Shown here: positions 14,839 to 22,532 of the stretch, piece after piece | Layout: each line of letters starts with the position of its first letter | Position numbering within the stretch: position 1 is the stretch's first letter | NCBI GenBank assembly: GCA_036563505.1 | Contig: DATCMH010000020.1 | Location: 1 to 44,629 of the forward strand | Origin: DATCMH01 sp036563505 | GTDB taxonomy: Bacteria > Pseudomonadota > Alphaproteobacteria > Rhizobiales > Beijerinckiaceae | DNA length: 44,629 nt | Direction: 5' to 3' | Notes under the pieces: model-generated | What the model was told of the DNA's origin: nothing | Database searches by the model: none | What the model saw: the letters and a program-made list of their open reading frames with translations, nothing else | Made by a program: the position numbers and the translations under genes

Positions 14839-16396
14839 CGGCTCCCCCATCCCCGATCCGCTCGGCTTCGGCGAGCGGGCGGTTCGGTTCTTGCGGGCGC
14901 TCAAGCACCCGAAGACCGGCCGTCCGTTCCAGCTCGACCCGTGGCAGGAGCGCATCGTCCGGCGGATCTACGGCCCGCGCCACGCGGACGGGACGCGCGT
15001 CGTGCGCAACGTCGTGATGATGATCGCGCGCGGCGGCCGGAAAACCACGCTCGGCGCGGCCCTGGCGCTCTTGCACACGGTCGGGCCGGAGAAGGTTGCG
15101 GTCGGCCAGGTGGTGCTCGCGGCCTATGACCGGGAGCAAGCCCGCATCGCCTTCGATGAGGCGTTCGGCCTGGTGCGCGCCGTCCCGGCGATCACCGCCG
15201 CGACCCGCGTCCGCGACTACCAGCACGAGATCATCCACGCGAAGAGCCGGGCCACCCTCAAGGCCGTGTCGTCCGACGCCGCGGCCCAGAACGGGCGCAC
15301 CCCGTCCTTCGTGCTTATCGATGAGATTCACGCCTGGCGCGATCGGCGGCTCTACGACGTGCTGCGCACCGGACTGACGAAGACCGCGGGCTCCCTCTCG
15401 ATCGTCATCTCACAGGCCGGACGCGGCGCCGAGAACGTGGCGCACGAAGTCTTCGACTACGCCCGGCGCGTCGCGCGCGGCGAAGTGGACGACCCCGGCA
15501 CCTTGCCGGTGCTCTTCGAGACGCCGGCCGATGCGGACTGGCGTGACGAGGCCGTGTGGCACCGCGCGAATCCCGGCCTGGCGCTAGGCTATCCGGACCT
15601 CCCGTCGCTCCGGCAGATGGCGCGTGAAGCCGAGAACCGTCCGGCGCTCCGGGAGAAGTTCCGCAACGATCACCTGTGCGTCTGGCTCGACCACAGCGCC
15701 GACCCGTTCGTGGAGATGGCCGTCTACGATCGCGGAGCGACACTGATCGACCTCACCGCGCTTGAGGGCGCGCCGTGCTGGATCGGCGTGGACATGAGCA
15801 CCACGACGGACCTGACCGCCGTCGTCGCCTGTCTTCGCGACGGCGACGGCTTCGTGGTCCACCCGATGTTCTTCCTGCCCGCGGACAACCTCCGCGCCCG
15901 TGCCGATCGAGACGGCGTTCCCTACGTCCGGTGGCGCGACGAAGGCCACCTCATCGCGACGCCCGGCAACGTGATCGACTATCGCGCCGTCGAGGCTTGG
16001 ATCAGGGGCCTGTGCGAGCGCTTCGACGTTCGCGAGATCGCCTTCGATCCCGCCTATGCGCAGCCCGTGATGGCACCGCTCGGCGACGACGGTTTGCCTG
16101 TCGTCACCATGCGCCAGGGCTGGATCACGCAATCTCCGGCCCTGAACGTTCTGGAGCGGGCGATCATCGCCGGCCAGCTCCAGCACGGCGGCAATCCGAT
16201 CCTGCGCTGGTGCTTCGAGAACGTCGCAATCCACACGGACTCGGCCGGCAACCGCACCATGCACAAGGGCAAGAGCCGCGGCCGGATCGACGGCGCCGTG
16301 GCGTCGTGGATGGCCGTCTCGCGGGCCGCGGCCGGCGACGGCGCCCCGTCCTATTTCGACAGCGAAGACCTCCGCCCCGAAGACCTGGTGTGGTGA
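14807..16396 (+). CDS. Terminase large subunit
   Basis: A 529-residue packaging motor. The ATPase Walker A-like motif is IARGGRKTT with the key Lys at 79; Walker B is FVLIDEIHAW with D172-E173. The RNase H-like nuclease domain opens with IGVDMSTTTDLTAV, catalytic Asp at 329, and later holds IAFDPAYAQPV and the final KGKSRGRIDGAVASWMA segment with its Asp. Both activities therefore look intact. It should cut concatemers and pump DNA through the portal. The start overlaps the small subunit by 32 bases, and its stop overlaps the next ATG (TGATG). Confidence 0.95.
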   Translation: MATTYPTWVFDGSPIPDPLGFGERAVRFLRALKHPKTGRPFQLDPWQERIVRRIYGPRHADGTRVVRNVVMMIARGGRKTTLGAALALLHTVGPEKVAVGQVVLAAYDREQARIAFDEAFGLVRAVPAITAATRVRDYQHEIIHAKSRATLKAVSSDAAAQNGRTPSFVLIDEIHAWRDRRLYDVLRTGLTKTAGSLSIVISQAGRGAENVAHEVFDYARRVARGEVDDPGTLPVLFETPADADWRDEAVWHRANPGLALGYPDLPSLRQMAREAENRPALREKFRNDHLCVWLDHSADPFVEMAVYDRGATLIDLTALEGAPCWIGVDMSTTTDLTAVVACLRDGDGFVVHPMFFLPADNLRARADRDGVPYVRWRDEGHLIATPGNVIDYRAVEAWIRGLCERFDVREIAFDPAYAQPVMAPLGDDGLPVVTMRQGWITQSPALNVLERAIIAGQLQHGGNPILRWCFENVAIHTDSAGNRTMHKGKSRGRIDGAVASWMAVSRAAAGDGAPSYFDSEDLRPEDLVW

Positions 16397-16791
16397 TGAT
16401 CGACCTCAACCTCACGGGCCTGAGCGCCCTGCAAACCCTCACCCGCAGCTCGCGTGTCGAGGAAGCGGCACAGAAGGCCCTGGAGCGCCAGGCGGAGAAG
16501 CTGGTGGAGGCAATCCGCGGGGCGGCGCCCGAAGACACCGGCGCCCTACGCGACTCCGTGCGCCAGGAGCCGGGCGACGATCCGCTCACCGTTCGCGTCG
16601 TCGCCGGTGATGACGAGAACACCGTGAAGCCCTCGCCGTCCGGCTACGCCTGGGACGTGGCGGCGCTGGTGGAGTTCGGCACCTCTCAGTCGTCGGCACA
16701 GCCGTTCTTCTGGCCGACCGTCAACGAGATGCGCGGGAGCATCAAGGCCGACATCGCGGCCGACATTCAATTGAACCTGGAGAAGCAGTAG
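16396..16791 (+). CDS. HK97 gp10-like tail component
   Basis: A 131-residue protein of the HK97 gp10 family. It has an N-terminal helix (AAQKALERQAEKLVEAIRG), the hallmark APEDTGALRDSVR, a strand with VRVVAGDD, then WDVAALVEFGTSQSSAQPFF. Family members act at the tail terminator or neck. It normally sits between head closure and tail completion; here it follows the large terminase. It overlaps TerL by 1 base and the tape measure start by 1 base (TAGTG). Confidence 0.88.
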   Translation: MIDLNLTGLSALQTLTRSSRVEEAAQKALERQAEKLVEAIRGAAPEDTGALRDSVRQEPGDDPLTVRVVAGDDENTVKPSPSGYAWDVAALVEFGTSQSSAQPFFWPTVNEMRGSIKADIAADIQLNLEKQ

Positions 16792-18866
16792 TGTCCGGTC
16801 CTCTTTCCGTCGTCCTGAACGCCGACATCAGCGCTTACGAGAAGGCGATGACGCGCGCCCGCGACCTCGCGGTGCGGCACTCCGGCGACATAGGCCTGGC
16901 GTTCACCGGCGCGGCGAAGCGCATCGATCGCAGCTTCCTCGACCTCGCCAACGGCCCCGGCATGACGGCGCTCGGGCGCCTTCCCGCGATGGCAAAAACC
17001 GCAGCGGCCGGCTTTCTCGCGTTCCAGGCCGTGAGCTTCGTGCTCAGTCAGACACAGGAAGCGGCCCGCGCCGCGTCGGAGCGCATGGAAGAGCTTGTGC
17101 AGATCGGCACGAAGGCGCAGGGCGCCGGCGTCAGCACGACGGTTTTCCAGTCCTGGACGAAGCAGGCCCGCGAGCTGAACACCGAAGTGCGGACACTTGA
17201 GCAGATGCTTCAGCACGCCCGCGATGCGTCCACGACGCGCATCGGCGAAGGCGACAACCCGAATTCATCACCGATCGAGAACCGGCTCCGTCAGGACGTG
17301 ATGGGCGGCAACCTCGACCGCAGTGCCCTTGAGCGCTTCCTCGGCGCCGAGACGCAAGAGGCGCGCATCCGCGTGATCCTCGACCTCATGGACGAGCTTA
17401 GGGCCAAGGGCGCACAGCTCGCGGCCTTCGACCTCGCCAACAAGATGTTCGGGCCGGAGTTCGAGAACCAGCTCCGCAACGGCGTGGACATGATCGGCCG
17501 AATGCGTCAGGCCCTCGACGGCCTGAGCGTCGCTGGTGGCGAACGCATTATCTCCGCGGAGGAGATCGCCCGCGCCCAGGCGATGCACCAGCAGCTACAG
17601 CGCATCGACAACCTCATGGCCGAAGGCCTGAAACCGATCCAAGAGGACATCGCTCGGTGGCAGCAGGTGCAGCTCGCCGGCTGGGTGGACATCAAGGAAA
17701 AGCTCGCCGAGGTGGTCGCCGTCGCCGGCCAGCTCTACGGCTGGGTGAAGAGTATCGGCGACGCGATCGGGGCGCTCGGCAACGCGAAGCCGTTCCAAGG
17801 GCTCTATGAGTGGTTCGACAAGAACGGGCTGATCGATCACGAAGCGAAGGCCGACCTGGAGAAGTATCTCAACGGCGGCATCAAGCCGGGCACCGCACCG
17901 GCTCCGGAAGGCCCGGGGATGACGATCAACGTCAATCCGCGGAAGGACACGTCGAAGCCGCTCCCGTCGCTCAAGGCGAAGGGCGGCGGAGGCGCCGCGC
18001 CAGCCCGCGAGGTGGACGACGATGGCGTGGAGCGCATGATCCGTTCCATGGAGCGAGCGAACGCTCAGCTCCAGGTCGAAGTCGATACGATCGGCAAGAG
18101 CACTCAGGCCCGTGAGCGGGCGCTCGCGATCGTCCGCGCCGAGGCGCAGGCCCGTGAGGACGTGGCGCGCGGCAAGCGGGCGTCGGCGAGCCTGGACGAA
18201 GACGAGCGGCGCCGGATCGAGGCGCTGGCCGACGCGAACGCGAGGCTCAAAGACAAGCTGGAGGACGTGCGGCAGGCGCAAGAGACCTGGCGCGAGTTCG
18301 GCTCCACGCTGGCCGATGCGTTCAAGAGCGCGGTGATCGAAGGCAAGAGCCTCGGCGACGTGCTCAACTCCCTTCTCAAGAAGCTGGAGGGCAAGGCGAT
18401 CGACATGCTCTTCAACGCGGCTTTCGGGGGCGGCTCCAGCGGCGGAACCGGTTTCGTCGGCAAGCTGCTCGGCTTCGCAGACGGCGGCCTGATCTCAGGT
18501 CCCGGCACCGGCACGAGCGATAGCATCCTGGCCGCGGTGTCCAACGGCGAGTTCGTGGTGCGCGCCGACGCGGCACGTGAGAACTTGCCCTTGCTCCAGA
18601 TGATCAACGCCGGCCAGGTGCCCCGCTTCGCATCGGGCGGCATGGTCGGTGCGCCGTCGCTGGCCGCGCCGACCTTTGGCACGGCGAGCAGCACGACGAC
18701 ACTTCACGCACCGATCACGATCAAGGTCGAAGGCGGCTCGCGCGGGCCGGAAGAAGACAGCGCGATGGCCGCGAAGGTCGGGGCCGCTGTGCGTGATCAG
18801 ATCAGGGCGCTTGTCGGGTCCGAGCTTCGCGCAGCGACGCGGCCAGGGGGCGTCCTACGAAGTTAG
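16791..18866 (+). CDS. Tail tape measure protein
   Basis: A 691-residue tape measure. The start is GTG in TAGTG (VSGPLSVVLNADISAYEKAM). Residues 50-90 carry a hydrophobic stretch (LPAMAKTAAAGFLAFQAVSF), followed by long coiled coils with many Ala, Glu and Arg (about 250-320 and 410-510). The C-terminal part has WREFGSTLADAFKSAVIEGK and the Gly-rich FADGGLISGPGTGTSDSI, typical of lambda-like tape measures. By the usual rule of about 1.5 A per residue the tail would be near 100 nm. No tail-tip genes follow; its stop overlaps a convergent gene by 4 bases. Confidence 0.93.
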   Translation: MSGPLSVVLNADISAYEKAMTRARDLAVRHSGDIGLAFTGAAKRIDRSFLDLANGPGMTALGRLPAMAKTAAAGFLAFQAVSFVLSQTQEAARAASERMEELVQIGTKAQGAGVSTTVFQSWTKQARELNTEVRTLEQMLQHARDASTTRIGEGDNPNSSPIENRLRQDVMGGNLDRSALERFLGAETQEARIRVILDLMDELRAKGAQLAAFDLANKMFGPEFENQLRNGVDMIGRMRQALDGLSVAGGERIISAEEIARAQAMHQQLQRIDNLMAEGLKPIQEDIARWQQVQLAGWVDIKEKLAEVVAVAGQLYGWVKSIGDAIGALGNAKPFQGLYEWFDKNGLIDHEAKADLEKYLNGGIKPGTAPAPEGPGMTINVNPRKDTSKPLPSLKAKGGGGAAPAREVDDDGVERMIRSMERANAQLQVEVDTIGKSTQARERALAIVRAEAQAREDVARGKRASASLDEDERRRIEALADANARLKDKLEDVRQAQETWREFGSTLADAFKSAVIEGKSLGDVLNSLLKKLEGKAIDMLFNAAFGGGSSGGTGFVGKLLGFADGGLISGPGTGTSDSILAAVSNGEFVVRADAARENLPLLQMINAGQVPRFASGGMVGAPSLAAPTFGTASSTTTLHAPITIKVEGGSRGPEEDSAMAAKVGAAVRDQIRALVGSELRAATRPGGVLRS

Positions 18867-19234
18867 TTCTTCGCACCCTTATAAGCCTTAATCCTTGATA
18901 CAAGTTCATCAAGATCACGCGAGAACTTACCCTGCCAATATTTCAGCATCTCGATATTGCAATCTTTACTATGAAGTCCTTTGGCGATCATAAAACGCTT
19001 CTGCACAAAATCCTCTACTTTGTCCCGATCTACAGGAGCTTCTGCAGAGTAATTGTCAACGAAAACTCGGCCAATTAAACTAGTATTGGTGCCGCAGTTT
19101 TCTGCAAAGACTCGAAAAGAGCTCATGGAGACAACCGTGGTATCAAACCAACTGTTCAGATCGTCATAGCTCTGAGCTGAGGCGGCACTCCACCCCGTCG
19201 AGGCGGCAAAAATGGCGGCAATCAGAATACGCAT
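18863..19234 (-). CDS. Small exported protein, low GC, likely accessory (moron)
   Basis: A 123-residue protein on the opposite strand to the capsid operon. The start was put at the ATG where a signal peptide begins (MRILIAAIFAASTGWSAASA, cleavage before QSYDD). The mature part is charged, helical, with two cysteines (ENCGT, SKDCN) that could pair. Its base composition is clearly AT-richer than its neighbours, and it converges tail-to-tail with the tape measure with a 4-base overlap. Opposite orientation, own composition and export signal are typical of lysogenic-conversion genes, for example exclusion of other phages. I do not recognise the family. Confidence 0.7.
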   Translation of the reverse strand: MRILIAAIFAASTGWSAASAQSYDDLNSWFDTTVVSMSSFRVFAENCGTNTSLIGRVFVDNYSAEAPVDRDKVEDFVQKRFMIAKGLHSKDCNIEMLKYWQGKFSRDLDELVSRIKAYKGAKN

Positions 19235-19371
19235 GAGACACTCGACTACTCGTGATGCCGCCACTGTGCCGCGAGACACCACCCGCGCTCAAGAGGCAGA
19301 ACAACGGATTAACTAACGGATCCAACGAAACTGCATCCCTGAGAGCATTGCCGCGCCAAGTATTCATTCCT

Positions 19372-19479
19372 GCGCTCGACTAAATCGACAAACAGTCGAG
19401 TGCAATTCACGCCGAACAAAGTGTTTTGATCGTGTCAAAGTCGCTGCTACCATAGCAGCGGCCGGACGCCCTGCGTCCG
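19372..19479. other. Cluster of inverted repeats (possible origin or structured RNA)
   Basis: Four hairpins lie in about 110 bp of non-coding DNA. GCGCTCGACT (19372-19381) faces AGTCGAGTGC (19394-19403), nine of ten pairs. TTTGA (19425-19429) faces TCAAA (19435-19439). CGCTGCTA/TAGCAGCG (19442-19460) is perfect with a 3-nt loop. CGGACGC/GCGTCCG (19463-19479) is perfect with a 3-nt loop. A fifth, larger hairpin follows at 19515-19542. The cluster lies just upstream of a protein with a possible HUH nuclease motif, the place and form expected for a rolling-circle origin. A structured RNA is the alternative. Confidence 0.5.
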
Positions 19480-19507
19480 TATCGCGACACACAGAGAAGG
19501 ATCATCA

Positions 19508-19542
19508 ACAAAAAGACCCTCGCCGGGCCAACGGCGAGGGTC
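19508..19542 (-). terminator. Rho-independent terminator read on the minus strand
   Basis: An 11-bp perfect stem, GACCCTCGCCG (19515-19525) with CGGCGAGGGTC (19532-19542), loop of 6. On the minus strand it is followed by a run of T (A-run at 19510-19514 on the plus strand). It would stop leftward transcription, yet no minus-strand gene lies to its right for several kb. On the plus strand it lies 27 bp before the next start codon and could form part of that gene's leader. Confidence 0.6.
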
Positions 19543-19568
19543 GGATAAGTCAGTTCTGAAAGGCCCCG

Positions 19569-20729
19569 ATGCTGCGAAGCCATGCGAATACTACCGCTCG
19601 ACAAAGATCGACGCAAGCGAATTCAGCCGGTCCCGGCAAGCTCTCTGCCCTTTGGGCACGGGCGCAGGCCGCTCGCCGCATCACCGCTCGCCTTGAGCGC
19701 GACGAATGGAGCGAGCTGGGTCTAGATGACCTCGGCGCGGACCTGCCCGACGACGACGAATCCAGTCTGAGCGGGCACGTCCGCAGCGCGCTCGCCGACC
19801 TCGACGCGTTCATTGCGTGCCGCAACACTGATGATGTCGCGGGCTACGTCGATCCGAAGCTCTTGGACGACGTTCTCGCTAACCTCAACGGCGACGACGC
19901 GCTTCCCGACTTCATCGATCCGGACGTGCTGGACGACGTTCTCGGCGACCTCGGGCCGTCGATCCCGGCGCCCGCACCAGCGCCGCGTCGGCGTGGAAAT
20001 TTTCGGCAAAAGCGGGCTCGCAACACGATGCGCACGAGCCGCGCAATCCTCGGCGCCACAAGGGTTTCAGGCCCATCGTCCGCACCGTGTGCGACCCGTC
20101 CCTTTAGTCCGGACGCTCTTCTCCCTTCCTCTCCCCCTCAACCGCCTCTCTCATCACCAGCACGATCACATACATCGGGGAGAACGCGGGGCGCGGCGCC
20201 GGCCTCATGGAAGGGCACGAACCACCTCGACAAGCTCAGCTGGGCGGGGCGCGCGATCCACGACACCGGCAACGCCGTCGCGTGGAGCCTCAACCTCGGG
20301 CCGGAGATCGAGGCGGCGGCGAAGGCGGGCGCGCATCCCGTGGACTACCTGCGCAAGCGCATCGCCAACGCCCTCGATCGTCTTCTCGGTCGAGAAGACG
20401 CGGCCTCGGTCCCGTTCCTCTTCGTCCTCGGCGCTGACGGCAACCGCTGGCACCTGCACGGCGTCGCCGCCGTCACGGAGCACAACCTCAAGGCCTTCCG
20501 CGACGCCCTCACGGACGCGGGCGGCAGATGGGGCGCCGAGACCGGCCGCGAGCACCAGGTGGACGTGCGGCCCGTCTATGAGCCGGACGGATGGTCCCGC
20601 TACATCTACGACCACGTTCCGGCCATGCACCGCGTCCTCGACGGCAACGCCTATCACATCGCCCGGTCCGTTCGCGGCGGTGCGCGGGACCTCTACGAAC
20701 GCGAGCGCGCGAGGGTAAGTCACCGCTGA
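19569..20729 (+). CDS. Possible HUH-type replication protein with acidic N-terminus
   Basis: A 386-residue open frame in three parts. Residues 40-130 are acidic and hold two copies of a 14-residue motif, V/I-D-P-x-L/V-LDDVL-x-x-L (93-106 and 115-128). Residues 135-215 are low-complexity Pro/Ser/Arg and may be out of frame. From about 215 the sequence looks globular: LDKLSWAGRAIHDTGNAVAW, then H295-L-H297-G, a possible HUH metal site, and GWSRYIYDHV with Y345 and Y347 as candidate nucleophiles. HUH proteins nick DNA at hairpin origins, and a hairpin cluster lies upstream. A one-base frameshift near 20208 is possible. Function is inferred, not certain. Confidence 0.5.
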   Translation: MLRSHANTTARQRSTQANSAGPGKLSALWARAQAARRITARLERDEWSELGLDDLGADLPDDDESSLSGHVRSALADLDAFIACRNTDDVAGYVDPKLLDDVLANLNGDDALPDFIDPDVLDDVLGDLGPSIPAPAPAPRRRGNFRQKRARNTMRTSRAILGATRVSGPSSAPCATRPFSPDALLPSSPPQPPLSSPARSHTSGRTRGAAPASWKGTNHLDKLSWAGRAIHDTGNAVAWSLNLGPEIEAAAKAGAHPVDYLRKRIANALDRLLGREDAASVPFLFVLGADGNRWHLHGVAAVTEHNLKAFRDALTDAGGRWGAETGREHQVDVRPVYEPDGWSRYIYDHVPAMHRVLDGNAYHIARSVRGGARDLYERERARVSHR

Positions 20730-20797
20730 CTGACGTCGCCGAGAAGGGCTCTTGTCATTGGGACAGGGCGCACCCATGTGACGTTAGCCGCCATTGA

Positions 20798-20886
20798 GGC
20801 GCCGTGGCCGAGCGGTCTAAGGCAGCGCACTGAAAATGCGCCAGACCTCGCAAGGGGTCTCGAGGGTTCGAATCCCTCCGGCATTC
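20798..20886 (+). tRNA. Class II (Ser/Leu-like) tRNA with anticodon GAA
   Basis: A tRNA-like gene with D arm GGCCGAGCGGTCTAAGGC, anticodon stem GCGCA/TGCGC around loop CTGAAAA, a long variable arm (AGACC...GGTCT) and a perfect T arm GAGGG-TTCGAAT-CCCTC. The loop reads GAA, a Phe anticodon, but the long variable arm is that of Ser or Leu tRNAs; bacterial tRNA-Ser(GGA) has CTGGAAA here. The acceptor stem GGCGCCG/CGGCATT has four Watson-Crick pairs next to the body, one mismatch and two G-U pairs. No CCA is encoded. A strong terminator follows after one base. It may be active and mis-decoding, have another role, or be decayed. Confidence 0.6.
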
Positions 20887-20887
20887 G

Positions 20888-20928
20888 AAAGGCCCGCTCC
20901 GGTCGATAGGCCGTCGAGCGGGCCTTTT
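20888..20928 (+). terminator. Rho-independent terminator after the class II tRNA
   Basis: A perfect 12-bp stem, AAAGGCCCGCTC (20888-20899) with GAGCGGGCCTTT (20916-20927), with a T run at 20925-20928. It begins two bases after the tRNA discriminator position, as expected for a genuine, separately transcribed tRNA gene. Confidence 0.85.
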
Positions 20929-21088
20929 CATTCAGCCGTCCGGCAACAGTCAGCGCTGACTTAAGTAGCTGAAATGCGTGCCGAAATTCGGCAAGTTACG
21001 TTGCGTCACGATTGCGGTGCAGATTCCCGCCGTGCCAGGTCTTGTTCGCCGCCGACCCGTGCGGCGCACGAGCCTAAGAGCCACCCCG

Positions 21089-21313
21089 ATGCACAGCGCG
21101 ACCATCACCATGCAACAAGCCGCCGACCTCCGTGACGAGATGGTGGACGTGACCTCACCGGCCCCGGGCTACGTGTCCGGCACACACCTGACGCACGGCG
21201 CCGTGCACCTGCTCCAAGTCGAGGTGAGCGAGCGCGTGATCCTGGTCAGTGATGCGTCTCCTGCGGTTGGCGCGTCGTGCCGCCGCGGAACGGGTTTTCC
21301 AACGCGAACTTAA
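21089..21313 (+). CDS. Small hypothetical protein (doubtful)
   Basis: A 74-residue frame starting at an ATG (MHSATITMQQAADLRDEMVD). Residues 20-50 (YVSGTHLTHGAVHLLQVEVSERVILV) look like two beta strands, while the C-terminus is composition-driven. No good ribosome site was seen. The surrounding 20929-21335 holds nothing else that I recognise. The longer frame from 20978 has a poor N-terminus. It may be a chance frame or a remnant. Confidence 0.25.
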   Translation: MHSATITMQQAADLRDEMVDVTSPAPGYVSGTHLTHGAVHLLQVEVSERVILVSDASPAVGASCRRGTGFPTRT

Positions 21314-21319
21314 CCGAAC

Positions 21320-21367
21320 CGCGAGACTCGCGAGTTCATTGAAGCTAATCTAGTGTTCGCGTAATGT
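21320..21367 (+). promoter_or_regulatory. Promoter with palindromes before the methyltransferase gene
   Basis: TTGAAG (21339-21344), a 17-bp spacer and TAATGT (21362-21367) form a good sigma-70 promoter. Transcription would begin 6-8 bp later, at or next to the ATG at 21375, so the message may be leaderless. Just upstream, CGCGAGACTCGCG (21320-21332) and ACTCGCGAGT (21326-21335) overlap as palindromes and could be an operator or a methylation target. Confidence 0.5.
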
Positions 21368-21374
21368 TCTGGTG

Positions 21375-22532
21375 ATGGCCTTGAGCGAGCGCACCTTTTA
21401 CGAATTTTTCGCGGGCGGGGGCATGGCGCGGGCCGGTCTAGGACCGTCGTGGCGCTGTCTCTTCGCGAACGACTTCGACCACAAAAAGGGTGCGGCCTAT
21501 CAGGCCAATTGGGGCGACGGCGAAATGCGTGTCGTTGATGTCCGCACTCTTCAAGCGGACGACGTGCCAGGAAGAGCCGACCTCGCATGGGCGTCTTTCC
21601 CCTGTCAGGACCTCTCACTTGCGGGTGGCGGAGCCGGTCTAAAGGGTGAGCGCTCCGGCACCTTCTACCCTTTCTGGGCGCTGATCGACGCGCTTGCCGA
21701 CGACGGGCGCGCTCCTTCCATCGTCGCTCTTGAGAACGTCAATGGCACCCTCACGAGTCACGGCGGTAAGGACTTCGCCGCGATCGGCGAGACCTTCGTT
21801 CGCGCCGGCTACCGCTTCGGTGCGGTGGTGATCGACGCCGCACTTTTCGTGCCTCAGTCCCGGCCTCGCCTCTTCGTGATCGGCGTCAGGGCCGACTTAG
21901 ACCTCCCAGACGGAATGGCGACGGACACTCCATCGCTCCTTTGGCACCCAAAGGGGCTCCGGGCCGCCTACGGCAAACTACCCGCTCGTGCGCGTCGTGC
22001 TTGGGTGTGGTGGAACTTCCCCGCGCCAGCGATGCGCAACACGGTGTTCGCTGACCTGATCGAAGAGGATGCCACCGTTGCGACTTGGCATTCGCCAGAG
22101 GAGACCGCTCGAATCCTCGCGACCATGACGCCTGTTAATCGCGAGAAGGTGGCGGAGGCTGAGCGAGCCGGTCGGCGGGTCGTAGGCAGCGTATACCGTC
22201 GCACCCGGAAAGATGAGCATGGAGTGAAGCGCGTCAGAGCTGAGGTGCGATTCGACGATGTGTCGGGTTGCCTTCGCACACCGGCGGGCGGTTCCTCGCG
22301 GCAAGTCATAATGATTGTTGACGGTGCTCACGTGCGCACCCGCCTGATCACTGCGCGTGAGACAGCGCGGTTAATGGGGCTGCCAGACGACTACGTTCTG
22401 CCGAAAAACTACAACGAAGCTTATCATTTGACTGGGGACGGGGTAGCCGTTCCAGTCGTGCGCCACCTTGCGGCGAATCTCATCGAGCCGATACTCGACG
22501 CCTTGAAGGTCGATTCGCGTCAGGCGGCATGA
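21375..22532 (+). CDS. DNA (cytosine-5-)-methyltransferase
   Basis: A 385-residue C5 methylase with the motifs in order: motif I FYEFFAGGGMARAG (AdoMet binding, residues 8-21), motif IV FPCQDLSLAGG with catalytic C77, motif VI E120-N-V, motif VIII QSRPRLFVIG (161-170) and motif X near the end (GDGVAVPVVRHLAANLIEP). The target recognition domain is about 205-320. It should methylate cytosine in a short site and protect the element and host from the co-encoded nuclease. The ATG at 21375 is preferred over a GTG one codon earlier. The stop overlaps the next start as ATGA. Confidence 0.93.
   Translation: MALSERTFYEFFAGGGMARAGLGPSWRCLFANDFDHKKGAAYQANWGDGEMRVVDVRTLQADDVPGRADLAWASFPCQDLSLAGGGAGLKGERSGTFYPFWALIDALADDGRAPSIVALENVNGTLTSHGGKDFAAIGETFVRAGYRFGAVVIDAALFVPQSRPRLFVIGVRADLDLPDGMATDTPSLLWHPKGLRAAYGKLPARARRAWVWWNFPAPAMRNTVFADLIEEDATVATWHSPEETARILATMTPVNREKVAEAERAGRRVVGSVYRRTRKDEHGVKRVRAEVRFDDVSGCLRTPAGGSSRQVIMIVDGAHVRTRLITARETARLMGLPDDYVLPKNYNEAYHLTGDGVAVPVVRHLAANLIEPILDALKVDSRQAA

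Noticed and set aside
7491..18866. Interpretation as a host gene transfer agent
   Set aside because: Some genes resemble gene-transfer-agent chaperones, but the operon lies inside a site-specific element with an integrase, and the order and the missing distal genes differ from the rhodobacterial type.
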